DNA of 64,000 bases from Methylorubrum thiocyanatum (GCA_014138645.1 JACJIB010000009.1:124001-188000); one strand, 5' to 3'. Shown: positions 42,222 through 54,223, counted from the first letter of the stretch. The notes: generated by a model not told the origin, from the sequence alone. A program made the numbers and translations.

Positions 42222-42908
42222 ATGACCCACCCGCAAAGACACGCCCTGATCGTCGGCGCCTCCCGCGGCATCGGTCTGGGCCTCGTCGAAACCTTCCTGG
42301 AGCGTGGCTGGAAGGTCACGGCGACGCGGCGGGGGGCCGCCCCCGGGCTCGAACGGCTGGAGGTCCAGGGCGTGCGGGTCGAGACGGTGGACATCGACGA
42401 CGACGCATCCGTTGCCGCCCTGCGGGAGCGGTTGGCGCGCGAACGATTCGATCTCGTCTTCGTCGTGGCCGGGGTGCTCATCGAATCGGACAAGCCGCTC
42501 CCCGCCGTGCCGCGGGCGGTCCATGCGCAGGTCTACCTCACCAATGCGGTGAGCCCGATCCTGTTCGCCGACGCCTTCGCCGACCGGCTGGCGCCCGGCG
42601 GCACGCTCGCCTTCATGTCCTCGGGGCTCGGCAGCGTCGGCCTCAACACCGAGGGCGGCTGGGAGAACTACCGGGCGAGCAAGGCGGCGCTCAACACCAA
42701 TGCCCGGAGCTTCGCCGCCCGCCATGCGGCCCGCGACTTCGGCATTCTGCTGCTGCATCCGGGCTGGGTCGCCACCGACATGGGCGGCGCGGGGGCCGAC
42801 CTCGACGTGGCGACGAGCGCGGCCGGGCTGGCGGCTGTGATTGAGGCGAGGGCCGGGCAGACGGACCTCGCCTTTCTCGATTACCGGGGCGAGACCCTGC
42901 CCTGGTGA
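42222..42908 (+). CDS. short-chain dehydrogenase/reductase
   Basis: A 228-residue classical SDR. The cofactor motif is IVGASRGIGLGL; the catalytic Tyr-Lys is NYRASKAAL and the Ser lies in FMSSGLGSVG. DIDDDASV marks the adenine side. Substrate unknown. It stands alone, convergent with the hypothetical gene at 42913, 4 bases apart. Confidence 0.88.
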   Translation: MTHPQRHALIVGASRGIGLGLVETFLERGWKVTATRRGAAPGLERLEVQGVRVETVDIDDDASVAALRERLARERFDLVFVVAGVLIESDKPLPAVPRAVHAQVYLTNAVSPILFADAFADRLAPGGTLAFMSSGLGSVGLNTEGGWENYRASKAALNTNARSFAARHAARDFGILLLHPGWVATDMGGAGADLDVATSAAGLAAVIEARAGQTDLAFLDYRGETLPW

Positions 42909-42912
42909 GATC

Positions 42913-43284
42913 TTAGCGGCGCGGGTCGAGGGGCCGGCTGCGGCGCTCGATCACCACCGTCGGGCGGCTGCGGCGCTCGACGATCACCGCCCGCGGCGGG
43001 GCGCGGTTCGGGCTCGTCGCCGCGAGGATGCGCTGTTCCTGCGGGCGATGCGCGGGCCGCGCCGCCGCAGCCTTGGCGGCGGCGACCACGTGGGGACGCA
43101 CCTCGTCCGCGCTCAGGCCGATCAGCCCGCAGGCGATCTCGACCTGCTGCTCGACGTCGTCGGCCAGATCCTGGGCGGCGGCGACCGCCTCGGCCACGGT
43201 CGGCGGCTCGCGCCGCACCCGGATCGGGGGCAGATCCTGGAAGCTCTTGGGGGTCTTTTTCACGGCACGACTCGCGGTCTTCAT
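42913..43284 (-). CDS. hypothetical protein
   Basis: A 123-residue basic protein (MKTASRAVKKTPKSFQDLPPI...). A central helix (AAAQDLADDVEQQVEIACGLIGLSADEVRPHVVAAAK) is followed by an Arg/Pro-rich tail with two similar RRSRP segments. No family recognised. The ATG at 43284 is the first plausible one with a coherent N-terminus. An inverted repeat sits 28-46 bases upstream. Confidence 0.55.
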   Translation of the reverse strand: MKTASRAVKKTPKSFQDLPPIRVRREPPTVAEAVAAAQDLADDVEQQVEIACGLIGLSADEVRPHVVAAAKAAAARPAHRPQEQRILAATSPNRAPPRAVIVERRSRPTVVIERRSRPLDPRR

Positions 43285-43594
43285 GCACCGATCATAGGAC
43301 GGCCCGTCCGCTTTGTGCATTGCACACAAATCGGACGTGACGGACCGCCGGCCGCATGGCTGCCGGGCGGACGCCCCGCTCGTCGAGCATGCAGGATGCG
43401 CGCCGATCCGGATCACCGCCAGCACATTCGTTGACGGGGCTTTGGCGGCGGACCTGACGCGCGACGGTCAAAGTGTCGCGGCGGCGCAGCAAACGGCGTG
43501 GGCGCCGCCACGGCCGATCGAGGGCTTGCGAAAAGCGCGGGCGGCGGCGTCACCGTCCCGAATCCCGCCCCGATCCTGCGGCAGGCAGGCCACG
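43285..43594. other. 310-base divergent intergenic region
   Basis: Between the hypothetical gene (minus) and the NlpC/P60 gene (plus). The only clear structure is the TTTGTG/CACAAA inverted repeat at 43312-43330. No gene is seen. Confidence 0.4.
43312..43330. promoter_or_regulatory. inverted repeat upstream of hypothetical gene
   Basis: TTTGTG and CACAAA flank a 7-base centre (CATTGCA), 28-46 bases upstream of the minus-strand ATG at 43284. The position suits an operator. No regulator is suggested. Confidence 0.45.
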
Positions 43595-44455
43595 ATGCCC
43601 GATTCGAGCGATCCCCGTCTCACCCCGGCCCGGCCCGATCTCGCCGACATCCGCCTGAAGGGCGTCGTCGCGGCGGAGCGCTACGTCGCGGGCGAGCCGG
43701 CCAGGGTCGTCGTGCCCTCCACCCCCCTGCGCCGCGCCCCCCGTGCCGAGGCGGGCCTCGACACCGAGGCGGTGATGGGCGACGCGGTGACGGTGTTCGA
43801 GAGCCGCGATCGCTTCGCCTGGGTGCAGATCGCCCGCGACGGCTATGTCGGCTACCTGCCGGAAGGGGCGCTCGGGCGCGTCGATCCGGCGCCGACCCAT
43901 CGCGTCGCCGCCCTGCGCACCTTCGTCTACCCGGCGCCCGACCTGAAGCGGCCGCACCTCGCCCATCTGAGCCTCGGCGCGGCCTTCGCCGCCGAGGCAC
44001 GCGAGGGTGAGTACTGGCGCCTCGCACGGGGCGGCTACGTCTACGCCGGCCATGCCGTACCCCTCGGCACGGCCGAGCCAGATTTCGCGGCGACCGCCGA
44101 GCGCCTCGTCGGCACGCCCTATCTGTGGGGGGGGCGCACCAGCCTCGGCCTCGACTGCTCGGGCCTCGTCCAACTCTGCCTGGAGATGGCGGGGCGCGTC
44201 TGCCCGCGGGACGCCGACCAGCAGGAGCGGGCGCTGGGCACCGCGCTCCCGCCGGGGCTCGACGGCCTGCAGCGCGGCGACCTCGTGTTCTGGAGGGGCC
44301 ATGTCGGGCTGATGCTCGACGCCGACCGGCTGATCCACGCCAACGGCCACCACATGGCGGTGGCGGTCGAGCCACTGCGCGAGGCGGTCGAGCGCATCGC
44401 CGTCAAGAGTTTCGGCGCCGTCACCTCGATCCGGCGGCTCGATCCGTCCGCCTGA
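43595..44455 (+). CDS. NlpC/P60 family peptidase with SH3-like domains
   Basis: A 286-residue protein with no signal peptide. Two SH3b-like segments (RVVVPSTPLRRAP...DGYVGYLPEGAL and RVAALRTFVYPAP...GGYVYAGHAVPL) precede an NlpC/P60 domain. The catalytic Cys188 (GLDCSGLVQ) and His236 (GHVGLM) are visible, with a third polar residue near HANGHH. It would hydrolyse gamma-D-Glu-diamino acid bonds of peptidoglycan peptides, probably during recycling in the cytosol. Confidence 0.86.
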   Translation: MPDSSDPRLTPARPDLADIRLKGVVAAERYVAGEPARVVVPSTPLRRAPRAEAGLDTEAVMGDAVTVFESRDRFAWVQIARDGYVGYLPEGALGRVDPAPTHRVAALRTFVYPAPDLKRPHLAHLSLGAAFAAEAREGEYWRLARGGYVYAGHAVPLGTAEPDFAATAERLVGTPYLWGGRTSLGLDCSGLVQLCLEMAGRVCPRDADQQERALGTALPPGLDGLQRGDLVFWRGHVGLMLDADRLIHANGHHMAVAVEPLREAVERIAVKSFGAVTSIRRLDPSA

Positions 44456-44460
44456 CGGGG

Positions 44461-45624
44461 TCAGGCGGCGCGCAGGCTGTCCGGTGCCAACTCGGCCAGC
44501 GCTTCGGCCAAGGCATCGACCTGCGCCGCATCGTGGGCGGCCGAGAAGGCGACCCGCAGGCGGGCGGTGCCCGGCGCCACCGTCGGAGGGCGGATCGCGA
44601 CGACGAGGAAGCCGCGGGCCTCCAGCGCCGCCGAGAGGGCGAGTGCGGACTCCGCCTCGCCGACGAGCACCGGTACGATCGGGCTCGTCGCCTCGGGCAG
44701 GCCGAGCCGCGCGGTGAAGCGACGGGCCAGCATCAGCGGCCGGGCGGCATGTTCGGGCTCGGCCTCGACGATCTCCAGCGCCTTGAGCGCCGCCGCGGCG
44801 GAGGCCGGCGGCAGGCCGGTGGTGTAGACGAGGCTGCGCGCCCGGCTGGTGAGCAGATCGATCACCGCCCGCGAGGCGCAGAGATAGCCGCCGTAGGAGC
44901 CGAGCGTCTTCGACAGCGTTCCCATTTCCAGCGGCGCCCGCTGGCCGGGCTCGACCACGCCGAGGCCGTGGGCGTCGTCCACCAGCGTCCAGGCGTCGTA
45001 CGCGCCGGCCAGCGCCAGGATCTCGGGGAGCGGCGCCCGGTCGCCGTCCATGCTGAACACCCGCTCGGTGAGGATCAGCGCCCGCCGCGCCGCGCCGCGC
45101 TGTTCGGCGAGCAGGGCGCGCAGCTGCGCGACGTCGTTGTGGGCGAAGCGCAGCGTCAGGGCGCCTGACATCCTCGCCCCCGCGAACAGGCAGGAATGAC
45201 CGAGATCGTCGATCAGGATCAGGTCGCCCTGGCCGACCAGGGCCGGCGCGATTCCGAGATTGGCGAGGTAGCCGGAGCCGAAGACCAAGGCCGCCTCCTT
45301 GCCCTTGTGCCGGGCGAGCCGCTCCTCAAGGGCCGCGAGCGGGGGCGAATTGCCGGTGACCAGCCGCGAGGCCCCCGCGCCCGCGCCGTAGCGGCGGAGC
45401 GCGTCCGAGGCTGCCGCGATCACCCGCGGATCGTGGGCGAGACCGAGATAATCGTTGCAGGAGAACGACACGAGCCGGCGGCCGCCCCGCTCCGCCGCCG
45501 CCTCGGGGCCGCGGGCCGTGACCGCCAGCCGGCGGCGCAGGGCGGCGGCTTCCAGGCCGGCGAGTTTTTCCGCAGCGAAGGCGTCGAGGCTGTTCGAGGG
45601 GTTCGGCGAGAGGTTCGGAGCCAT
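44461..45624 (-). CDS. bioF: 8-amino-7-oxononanoate synthase
   Basis: A 387-residue PLP enzyme of biotin synthesis that condenses pimeloyl-ACP/CoA with alanine. Key blocks are VSFSCNDYLGLAHDPRV, LVTGNSPPLAALEERLA, VDDAHGLGVV and the PLP-lysine region GTLSKTLGSYGG. It is convergent with the NlpC/P60 gene. bioA lies 5 kb away on the other strand, beyond the gcv operon. Confidence 0.9.
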   Translation of the reverse strand: MAPNLSPNPSNSLDAFAAEKLAGLEAAALRRRLAVTARGPEAAAERGGRRLVSFSCNDYLGLAHDPRVIAAASDALRRYGAGAGASRLVTGNSPPLAALEERLARHKGKEAALVFGSGYLANLGIAPALVGQGDLILIDDLGHSCLFAGARMSGALTLRFAHNDVAQLRALLAEQRGAARRALILTERVFSMDGDRAPLPEILALAGAYDAWTLVDDAHGLGVVEPGQRAPLEMGTLSKTLGSYGGYLCASRAVIDLLTSRARSLVYTTGLPPASAAAALKALEIVEAEPEHAARPLMLARRFTARLGLPEATSPIVPVLVGEAESALALSAALEARGFLVVAIRPPTVAPGTARLRVAFSAAHDAAQVDALAEALAELAPDSLRAA

Positions 45625-45734
45625 GGAGCCTGAAGGCGTCGGCCCTCAGGGGGATGTCAAGTCGGCGGCCGCAGGAGAGGGGCGAACCCGGCGCGTGGCG
45701 GCGCGTTGCTCAAGGCTTGCTGGAACACTCTGAC

Positions 45735-45965
45735 ATGCCGCGCCGCCTCCTGATCGCCCTCCTGCTGCTGGCCGGTCTCGGTCTGCTCGCAAGCCCGGTA
45801 CCGGCGTTCGCCGGCCCGGCGCAATCCTACCTGTTCGGCGAGCAGCGCTTTCGCAATGCCTGCCGCCCCCCGCTGAAATACGCCGCCGGGGCCTGTGTCC
45901 GCCGCTGCCCGGCGGGCTTCGAGAGCTTCCGCGGCTATTGCCGGCAGCGCAACATGATGCGCTGA
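45735..45965 (+). CDS. small secreted cysteine-rich protein
   Basis: A 76-residue protein with a signal peptide (LLIALLLLAGLGLLASPVPAFA). The 50-residue mature part has four Cys (NACRPP, GACVRRCPAGF, GYCRQR), suggesting two disulfides. No family known. It ends about 60 bases before the glycine riboswitch. Confidence 0.58.
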   Translation: MPRRLLIALLLLAGLGLLASPVPAFAGPAQSYLFGEQRFRNACRPPLKYAAGACVRRCPAGFESFRGYCRQRNMMR

Positions 45966-46027
45966 TCGTCACCGCGGTCGGCTTGCGCGCCGTCGGGCAA
46001 AGTGCGAGCCTTCCGGCGTCCGATACA

Positions 46028-46220
46028 GACGATACGGGAGAGCCCAGACCACCCGGCAGGGCGGTCATGGCGCCGACGGAGCAACCACCCCCGGAAACTC
46101 TCAGGCACAATCACCGTATCGTTGGACAATCTGGAGAGAGGCGCCGTCCGGCGTCCACCGAAGGAGAAACCTTGCTCAGCCGCTGAGTGAGGGAAGCTCT
46201 CAGGTAAGCGCGACAGATGG
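46028..46220 (+). ncRNA. tandem glycine riboswitch
   Basis: Two glycine aptamers in series. Aptamer 1 (about 46028-46112) shows GGGAGAG, then GGCGCCGACGGAGCAA, then CCGGAAACTCTCAGGCA. Aptamer 2 (about 46124-46218) shows TGGAGAGAGGCGCCG, ACCGAAGGAG and GAAGCTCTCAGGTA. The CTCTCAGG closing strand occurs in both. It lies 54 bases upstream of the gcvT ATG and would turn on gcv expression when glycine is high. The core motifs are unmistakable. Confidence 0.92.
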
Positions 46221-46273
46221 GGGCAACTTGCCAGCCGGCCGGCGGGCAAGATCCGACTGTCGTGGAGCGCCCG

Positions 46274-47452
46274 ATGAGCCTGCAAGCCGCTGGGGCCGTG
46301 AGCCCTGCCGCCCCCGTTCCCGCCGATTCCCTCGCGCAGACGCCGCTGCACGCGCTCCACCTGCGCCTCGGCGCCAGGATGGTGCCGTTCGCGGGCTACG
46401 CGATGCCGTTGCAGTACACCGCCGGGCTCCTGAAGGAGCACGGGCACACGCGGGCCGCCGCCGGCTTCTTCGACGTGTCGCATATGGGCCAGATCGCGGT
46501 GACGCCCCGCTCCGGCGATGCGGCGGAGGCGGCCGGCGCGCTGGAGGCGCTGATCCCCATCGACATTCGCGGCCTCGGCGTCGGGCGCCAGCGCTACGGC
46601 TTCCTCACGGACGAGGCCGGCGGCATCCTCGACGACCTGATGGTGGCGCGCCTGCCCGACCGGTTCCACGTGGTCGTCAACGCCGCCAACAAGGCTGCCG
46701 ATCTCGCGCGCATCCGGGCGCATTGCCCCGAGAGCATCGACGTGGCGCTCGTGCCGGATGCGCTGATCGCGCTCCAGGGACCGAAGGCCGCGGAGGTGCT
46801 CGCGCGCCTCGCCCCCGAAACCGCGGCGATGCGCTTCATGGATGTGCGCAGGGTGGCGATCCTCGGCACGGCCTGCCTCGTCAGCCGTTCCGGCTATACC
46901 GGCGAGGACGGGTTCGAGATCGCCGTGCCGGCCGAGGCCGCCGAGGCGGTGGCCGAGGCCCTGCTGGCCTCGCCCGAGGTCCTGCCCATCGGCCTCGGCG
47001 CCCGCGACTCCCTGCGCCTCGAAGCCGGGCTGCCGCTGCACGGCGCCGATATCGACCCCGGCACGAGCCCGGTCGAGGCCAGCCTCGCCTGGGCGATCTC
47101 GCCCGCGCGCCGCAGCGGCGGGGCCCGTCCGGGCGGGTTCCCCGGTGCGGAACGGATCCTGGCCGAGATGCAGGCCGGTCCCGCCCGCCGCCGCGTCGGC
47201 CTGCGGCCCGAGGGCCGGGCGCCGGTGCGGGCGGAGGCCCCGCTCTTTGCCGCCGAGGCCGGGGGCGAGCCGGTCGGCCGTGTCACCTCCGGCGGCTTCG
47301 GTCCGAGCCTCGGCGCCCCCGTCGCCATGGGGCTCCTGCCGACGGGGCTCGCGGCCCCCGGCACCCGCGTCTTCGCGGATGTGCGCGGCCAGCGTCTCCC
47401 GCTCCTCGTTTCCCCGCTCCCCTTCGTCCCGGCCGGCTTCAAGCGCGGCTGA
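46274..47452 (+). CDS. gcvT: glycine cleavage system T protein (aminomethyltransferase)
   Basis: A 392-residue T protein that transfers the methylene unit from the H-protein to tetrahydrofolate. The N-terminal motif is RMVPFAGYAMPLQY, followed by HTRAAAGFFDVSHMGQ. LGARDSLRLEAGLPLHGADID is the central folate-binding block. I used the ATG at 46274 (MSLQAAG), 392 residues, near the family norm of about 370. The frame from 46217 would start inside the riboswitch. Confidence 0.93.
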   Translation: MSLQAAGAVSPAAPVPADSLAQTPLHALHLRLGARMVPFAGYAMPLQYTAGLLKEHGHTRAAAGFFDVSHMGQIAVTPRSGDAAEAAGALEALIPIDIRGLGVGRQRYGFLTDEAGGILDDLMVARLPDRFHVVVNAANKAADLARIRAHCPESIDVALVPDALIALQGPKAAEVLARLAPETAAMRFMDVRRVAILGTACLVSRSGYTGEDGFEIAVPAEAAEAVAEALLASPEVLPIGLGARDSLRLEAGLPLHGADIDPGTSPVEASLAWAISPARRSGGARPGGFPGAERILAEMQAGPARRRVGLRPEGRAPVRAEAPLFAAEAGGEPVGRVTSGGFGPSLGAPVAMGLLPTGLAAPGTRVFADVRGQRLPLLVSPLPFVPAGFKRG

Positions 47453-47479
47453 TTTCCCCTCGTGTCAGGAGTTCGAACC

Positions 47480-47842
47480 ATGCTGCGTTTCACCGACGAG
47501 CACGAATGGCTGCGCCTGGACGGCGACGTCGCCACGGTCGGCATCACGGCGCATGCCGCCGAACAGCTCGGCGATCTCGTCTTCGTCGAGCTTCCCAAGG
47601 TCGGGGTGAAGCTCACCAAGGGCGAGGCGGCGGCGGTCGTCGAGTCCGTCAAGGCGGCCTCCGACGTCTACGCGCCGCTCTCCGGCGAAGTCACCGAGGT
47701 CAACGAGGCGGCCTTGTCCGATCCGGCCTCGGTCGGCGCCGATCCGCAGGGGGCGGGCTGGCTCTACCGGCTCAAGCTCGACGACGTCTCCGCCATGGAC
47801 GCGCTCATGGACGAGGCGGCCTACGCGGACTTCGCGAAGTAA
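47480..47842 (+). CDS. gcvH: glycine cleavage system H protein
   Basis: A 120-residue lipoyl carrier of the glycine cleavage complex. The lipoylated Lys58 lies in VVESVKAASDVYAPLSG. The N-terminus (LRFTDEHEWLRLDGDVATVGIT) and C-terminus (DEAAYADFAK) are typical. It follows gcvT by 27 bases. Confidence 0.95.
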   Translation: MLRFTDEHEWLRLDGDVATVGITAHAAEQLGDLVFVELPKVGVKLTKGEAAAVVESVKAASDVYAPLSGEVTEVNEAALSDPASVGADPQGAGWLYRLKLDDVSAMDALMDEAAYADFAK

Positions 47843-47916
47843 CGCAGGTGGTTAGCCCTCTTCCCTCGGCGGGAGAGGGCGTCCCGGCGGCAATCCTTTC
47901 GCCCGAGAGGCACCCC

Positions 47917-50763
<2,847 letters not shown>

Positions 50764-50951
50764 GGGCTGTATGAAACACCCTCCCCCCTCTGCGGGGGAG
50801 GGTGCCCGCGGAGCGGGCGGGAGAGGGGAGCGACGGTTCCGGATCGTGCGGAGCCGGCCCCTCACCCGACCCCTTCGGGGCCACCCGCTCCCGCGGAGGG
50901 GAGAGGGCAGGACGGTTTGACTCGCTGGCGCCCACCCCCCATCCCCCGCGC
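50764..50951. repeat. GC-rich palindromic repeats after gcvP
   Basis: A strong hairpin (CACCCTCCCCC/GGGGGAGGGTG, 50777-50804) follows the gcvP stop. A second copy of the motif, with CCCCTCACCCGACCCCTTCGG and CGGAGGGGAGAGGGCAGG, fills the gap to bioA. The first hairpin may act as a terminator or REP-like element. Confidence 0.6.
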
Positions 50952-52208
50952 ATGACCGCGCTCACATCCCAGAAACTCTGGCGCCCATACACCCAGATGA
51001 AAACCGCAGCGCCGCCGCTGGAGGCGATCGCCACGCGGGGCACGCGGATCACGCTCAAGGGCGGGCGGGAGCTGATCGACGGCATCGCCTCGTGGTGGAC
51101 GGCGGTGCACGGCTACAATCACCCGCACATCGCGGCGACCATGGCCGACCAGCTGATGCGCATGCCGCATGTCATGTTCGGCGGGCTCACCCATGCCCCG
51201 GCCGAGCGGCTGGGCGCACGCCTCGCCGCGCTGCTGCCGGGCGATCTCAACCACGTCTTCTTCACCGATTCCGGCTCGGTCGCCGTCGAGGTCGCCCTGA
51301 AGATGGCGGTGCAGCTCTGGCTCAACCGCGGCGAGACCGGCCGCACGCGGGTGCTCGCCTTCCGCGGCGGCTATCACGGCGACACGATGGGCGCGATGTC
51401 GGCCTGCGACCCCGAGGAGGGGATGCACCGCCGCTTCGGCGCCTACCTGCCGAGCCAGGTGTTCTGCGACCTGCCGCGAACGGCCGAGGCGGAAGCCGCG
51501 CTCGACGCGGCGCTCGCAAGCCACCGCCACGAGCTCGCGGCGGTGATCGTCGAGCCGCTGGTGCAGGGGGCGGGCGGGATGCTGACCCATCCGCCGGAGG
51601 TCCTCGCCACGGTCGCCCGCCTCGCCCGCCGCCACGGCCTCCCGCTCATCGCCGACGAGATCTTCACCGGGTTCGGCCGCACGGGCACGATGTTCGCCTG
51701 CGAGCAGGCGGGCATCGTGCCCGACATCCTCTGCCTGTCAAAGGCGCTGACCGGCGGCACGATGGCACTCGCCGCCACCGTCGCGACGACGGAGATCTTT
51801 TCCGCCTTCTGGTCCGACGATTCCGCGGCGGCGCTGATGCACGGCCCGACCTTCATGGCGAACCCGCTCGCCTGCGCGGCGGCCAATGCCGGCCTCGACC
51901 TGTTCGAGACCGAGCCGCGCCTGGATCAGGCCCGCGCCATCGCCGCGCGCCTCGCCGACGGCCTCGCGCCCCTCGACCGGCTGCCCGGCGTACGGGCGGT
52001 CCGCGTGCTCGGCGCCATCGGCGCGGTGCAGTTCGCGGGCGCCCCCGATCTCGCCGACCTCAAGCGCCGCTTCGTCGAGCGCGGTGTCTGGGTGCGTCCC
52101 TTTGGCGACATCGTCTACCTCACCCCGGCCCTCCCCATCGAGACCGGCGACCTCGATCGCCTCATCCGGGCGGTGACGACCGTCGTGACCGAGACGGCAA
52201 GGGATTGA
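50952..52208 (+). CDS. bioA: adenosylmethionine-8-amino-7-oxononanoate aminotransferase
   Basis: A 418-residue class III aminotransferase of biotin synthesis, converting KAPA to DAPA with SAM as amino donor. The start LWRPYTQMK is the BioA signature. WWTAVHGYNHPHI, FFTDSGSVAVEVALKMA and FRGGYHGDTMGAMS follow. The PLP lysine block is CLSKALTGG. The ATG at 50952 is preferred to the longer frame from 50802, which reads through the repeat. Confidence 0.92.
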   Translation: MTALTSQKLWRPYTQMKTAAPPLEAIATRGTRITLKGGRELIDGIASWWTAVHGYNHPHIAATMADQLMRMPHVMFGGLTHAPAERLGARLAALLPGDLNHVFFTDSGSVAVEVALKMAVQLWLNRGETGRTRVLAFRGGYHGDTMGAMSACDPEEGMHRRFGAYLPSQVFCDLPRTAEAEAALDAALASHRHELAAVIVEPLVQGAGGMLTHPPEVLATVARLARRHGLPLIADEIFTGFGRTGTMFACEQAGIVPDILCLSKALTGGTMALAATVATTEIFSAFWSDDSAAALMHGPTFMANPLACAAANAGLDLFETEPRLDQARAIAARLADGLAPLDRLPGVRAVRVLGAIGAVQFAGAPDLADLKRRFVERGVWVRPFGDIVYLTPALPIETGDLDRLIRAVTTVVTETARD

Positions 52209-52366
52209 CCCCGCGCAGGGCTCAAGGGAGCCTGCAACCCGCAGCGGGGTTTCTCGTTGGACCATCGCAGCAACGCAGCGCTTCCCGGCACGGGAAACGG
52301 CCAAGTCTGCGAAACACTTGGCTGCGAAACACTTGGGTCGCTTGAGGCAATCGGGGAGAGCTAAAG

Positions 52367-52765
52367 GTGGCGAGTGAAACCGAGACGACGAACCCGGAAG
52401 CCGACCGTCCCGTCATCCTCCTCGTCGAGGACGAGGCCTTGACCATCATGGATCTCGGCGATGTGCTGGAGGAAGGCGGCTACGATACCCTGCAATGCGC
52501 TTCCGCCGAGCGGGCGCTCTCGATCCTCCAGGCCCGGCCGGACATCTGCGGTCTCGTGACCGATGTGCAGCTCTCCGGCCGCGTCGACGGCTTCGAGCTG
52601 GCGAGTTCCGTGGCGCAGGCGCGACCGAACCTGCCGATCCTGATCGTGTCCGGCCGTGCCTCGCCGGATCCCGAGCGGATGCCGGAGGGCGCTCAGTTCA
52701 TCGCCCGGCCCTGCGCGGGCGAGGATATCCTGGCGCGGCTCAAGGGCCTGATGCCCCATTGCTGA
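52367..52765 (+). CDS. orphan response regulator receiver (Lys to Arg)
   Basis: A 132-residue single receiver domain. The acidic pair is Glu21/Asp22 (LVEDEA), the phosphorylatable Asp66 is in TDVQLS, and Ser95 is in IVSGRA. The usual conserved Lys is Arg114 (FIARPCAGEDI). The start is GTG at 52367 with SD GGGGAGAG. The last 26 bases overlap the convergent epimerase gene. An unusual switch chemistry is possible. Confidence 0.8.
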   Translation: MASETETTNPEADRPVILLVEDEALTIMDLGDVLEEGGYDTLQCASAERALSILQARPDICGLVTDVQLSGRVDGFELASSVAQARPNLPILIVSGRASPDPERMPEGAQFIARPCAGEDILARLKGLMPHC

Positions 52766-53687
52766 GCGCGGCGCGCCACGACGCCACCGTCTCCGCCAAG
52801 CCGCGTTTCAGGTCGTAGCGGGGACAAAAACCGACCTCGTCGGCCAGACGGCGGATATCGGCCTCGATGCAGGCCGGTTCCGCCGGACCGAGCGGCCGGG
52901 CGCCGAAATCGATCAGGTCCGGGCGGCCGGTGCGCGCGCCGATCTCTTCGAGAATGCTTCGGACCGACACCGCCGCGCCCGAGCCGATATTCACGGCGCC
53001 TTCGACGGGGGCGTCGAGGAGGGCGGAAAAAGCCGCGCCTGCATCGGCGATGTGCAGGAAGTCGCGCCGCTGCCGGCCCTCGCTGGTGGCGAGACGCTGA
53101 CCCGCGAGCAACGCCCGCGCCGCATCGCCGACGAGCCGGCCCGGCGTCTCGCCGGGGCCGTAGAGATAGAACAGCCGCCCCCAGGCCAGCGACAGGCCGG
53201 CGCTGGCGGCGTAGGGCGCGAGGATCCGGTGCAAGCCGTCCTTGGCGGCACCGTAGAGGGTTGCGGGGTCGCAGGGCGCCGATTCCGGCAGGTGACCCGT
53301 GCCGGCCGCCGTCGCCTCGCCGAGCCGGGCGATCGTCGTCCAGTCGTACTCGGCGCACGTCCCCGCCACGACCGCACGGCGGCCGCCCGCTTCGCGGAAT
53401 GCCCGCACGAGGTCGAGGCTCGCCGCGGTCCAGTCGAGATTGTCCGGCGCCTGCCAGTAGCGGCCGGGCGTGGTGACCCAGGCGAGATGGAGGAGGTGGC
53501 TCGCGCCGGCCCGCTGCACCGCGGCCCGGCGCTGGCCCGGATCGAGCAGGTCGGCGGCGTGGAAGGCGTGGGCGCCCTCCGGCTCCGTGCGGCCGGCGGC
53601 GTGGATCTCGAAGCCGCGGGCGGCGAGCGCCGGGATCGCGTGGCGGCCGACGAAGCCGGCCCCGCCGGTGACGAGAACCCGCTTCAC
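52740..53687 (-). CDS. NAD-dependent epimerase/dehydratase, sugar 4-reductase-like
   Basis: A 315-residue extended SDR. The cofactor motif is VTGGAGFVGRHAIP and the catalytic pair YGAAKDG (Tyr-Lys). WGRLFYLYGPGETPGRLV is the substrate-side block. It probably reduces the 4-keto group of the nucleotide sugar, like paratose/abequose synthases, as the last step of the pathway. GTG start at 53687 overlaps the epimerase stop (GTGA). The 3' end overlaps the convergent receiver gene by 26 bases. Confidence 0.78.
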   Translation of the reverse strand: MKRVLVTGGAGFVGRHAIPALAARGFEIHAAGRTEPEGAHAFHAADLLDPGQRRAAVQRAGASHLLHLAWVTTPGRYWQAPDNLDWTAASLDLVRAFREAGGRRAVVAGTCAEYDWTTIARLGEATAAGTGHLPESAPCDPATLYGAAKDGLHRILAPYAASAGLSLAWGRLFYLYGPGETPGRLVGDAARALLAGQRLATSEGRQRRDFLHIADAGAAFSALLDAPVEGAVNIGSGAAVSVRSILEEIGARTGRPDLIDFGARPLGPAEPACIEADIRRLADEVGFCPRYDLKRGLAETVASWRAALSNGASGP

Positions 53688-54217
53688 CGTCCCGCCCAAT
53701 CGGGAAAGGCGCGGTCGCGGTCCGAGATCACGCTCACCGGCTCGGGCCAAGTGAGAGCGAAGGCGGGGTCGTCCCAGCGCACGCCGTCGGCGGCGGAGGC
53801 CACGAAGGGAAGGTCGATCATGTAGAGGATCTCGGCGTCGTCGCTCAGCGTCTGGAAGCCGTGGGCGAGGCCTGCCGGGATGTAGAGGGCATGGCGGTTG
53901 GCGGCCGAGAGCGTCACGGCCGCGGTGCGGCGATAGGTCGGCGAGTCGGGCCGCAGGTCGATCACCGCGTCGTGGATCGCCCCGGCGGTGCAACGCACGA
54001 GCTTCGTCTCGGCATGGGGCGCCCTCGAGAAATGCATCCCGCGCACGGTGCCGCGGCGATGGTTGAACGACACGCTCGACTGCGCGAAGCGCCCGACCAG
54101 CCCGCGCGCGGTGAACGTCTCCGCGCAATGGGTGCGGGCGAAGAAGCCGCGTTCGTCGGCGTGGGGCTCGGGCGCGACGCGGAACAGGCCCGGCAGCGCG
54201 AGTTCCTCGAAGATCAT
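53684..54217 (-). CDS. rfbC: dTDP-4-dehydrorhamnose 3,5-epimerase family protein
   Basis: A 177-residue cupin-type epimerase. The start GLFRVAPEPHADERGFFARTHC and QSSVSFNHRRGTVRGMHFSRAPHAETKLVRC are the RmlC hallmarks, with the catalytic His in RGMHF. YIPAGLAHGFQTLSDDAEILYM is the second block. In this operon it probably epimerises C3 and/or C5 of the CDP-keto sugar before or after methylation. Confidence 0.85.
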   Translation of the reverse strand: MIFEELALPGLFRVAPEPHADERGFFARTHCAETFTARGLVGRFAQSSVSFNHRRGTVRGMHFSRAPHAETKLVRCTAGAIHDAVIDLRPDSPTYRRTAAVTLSAANRHALYIPAGLAHGFQTLSDDAEILYMIDLPFVASAADGVRWDDPAFALTWPEPVSVISDRDRAFPDWAGR

Positions 54218-54223
54218 CGCGCC

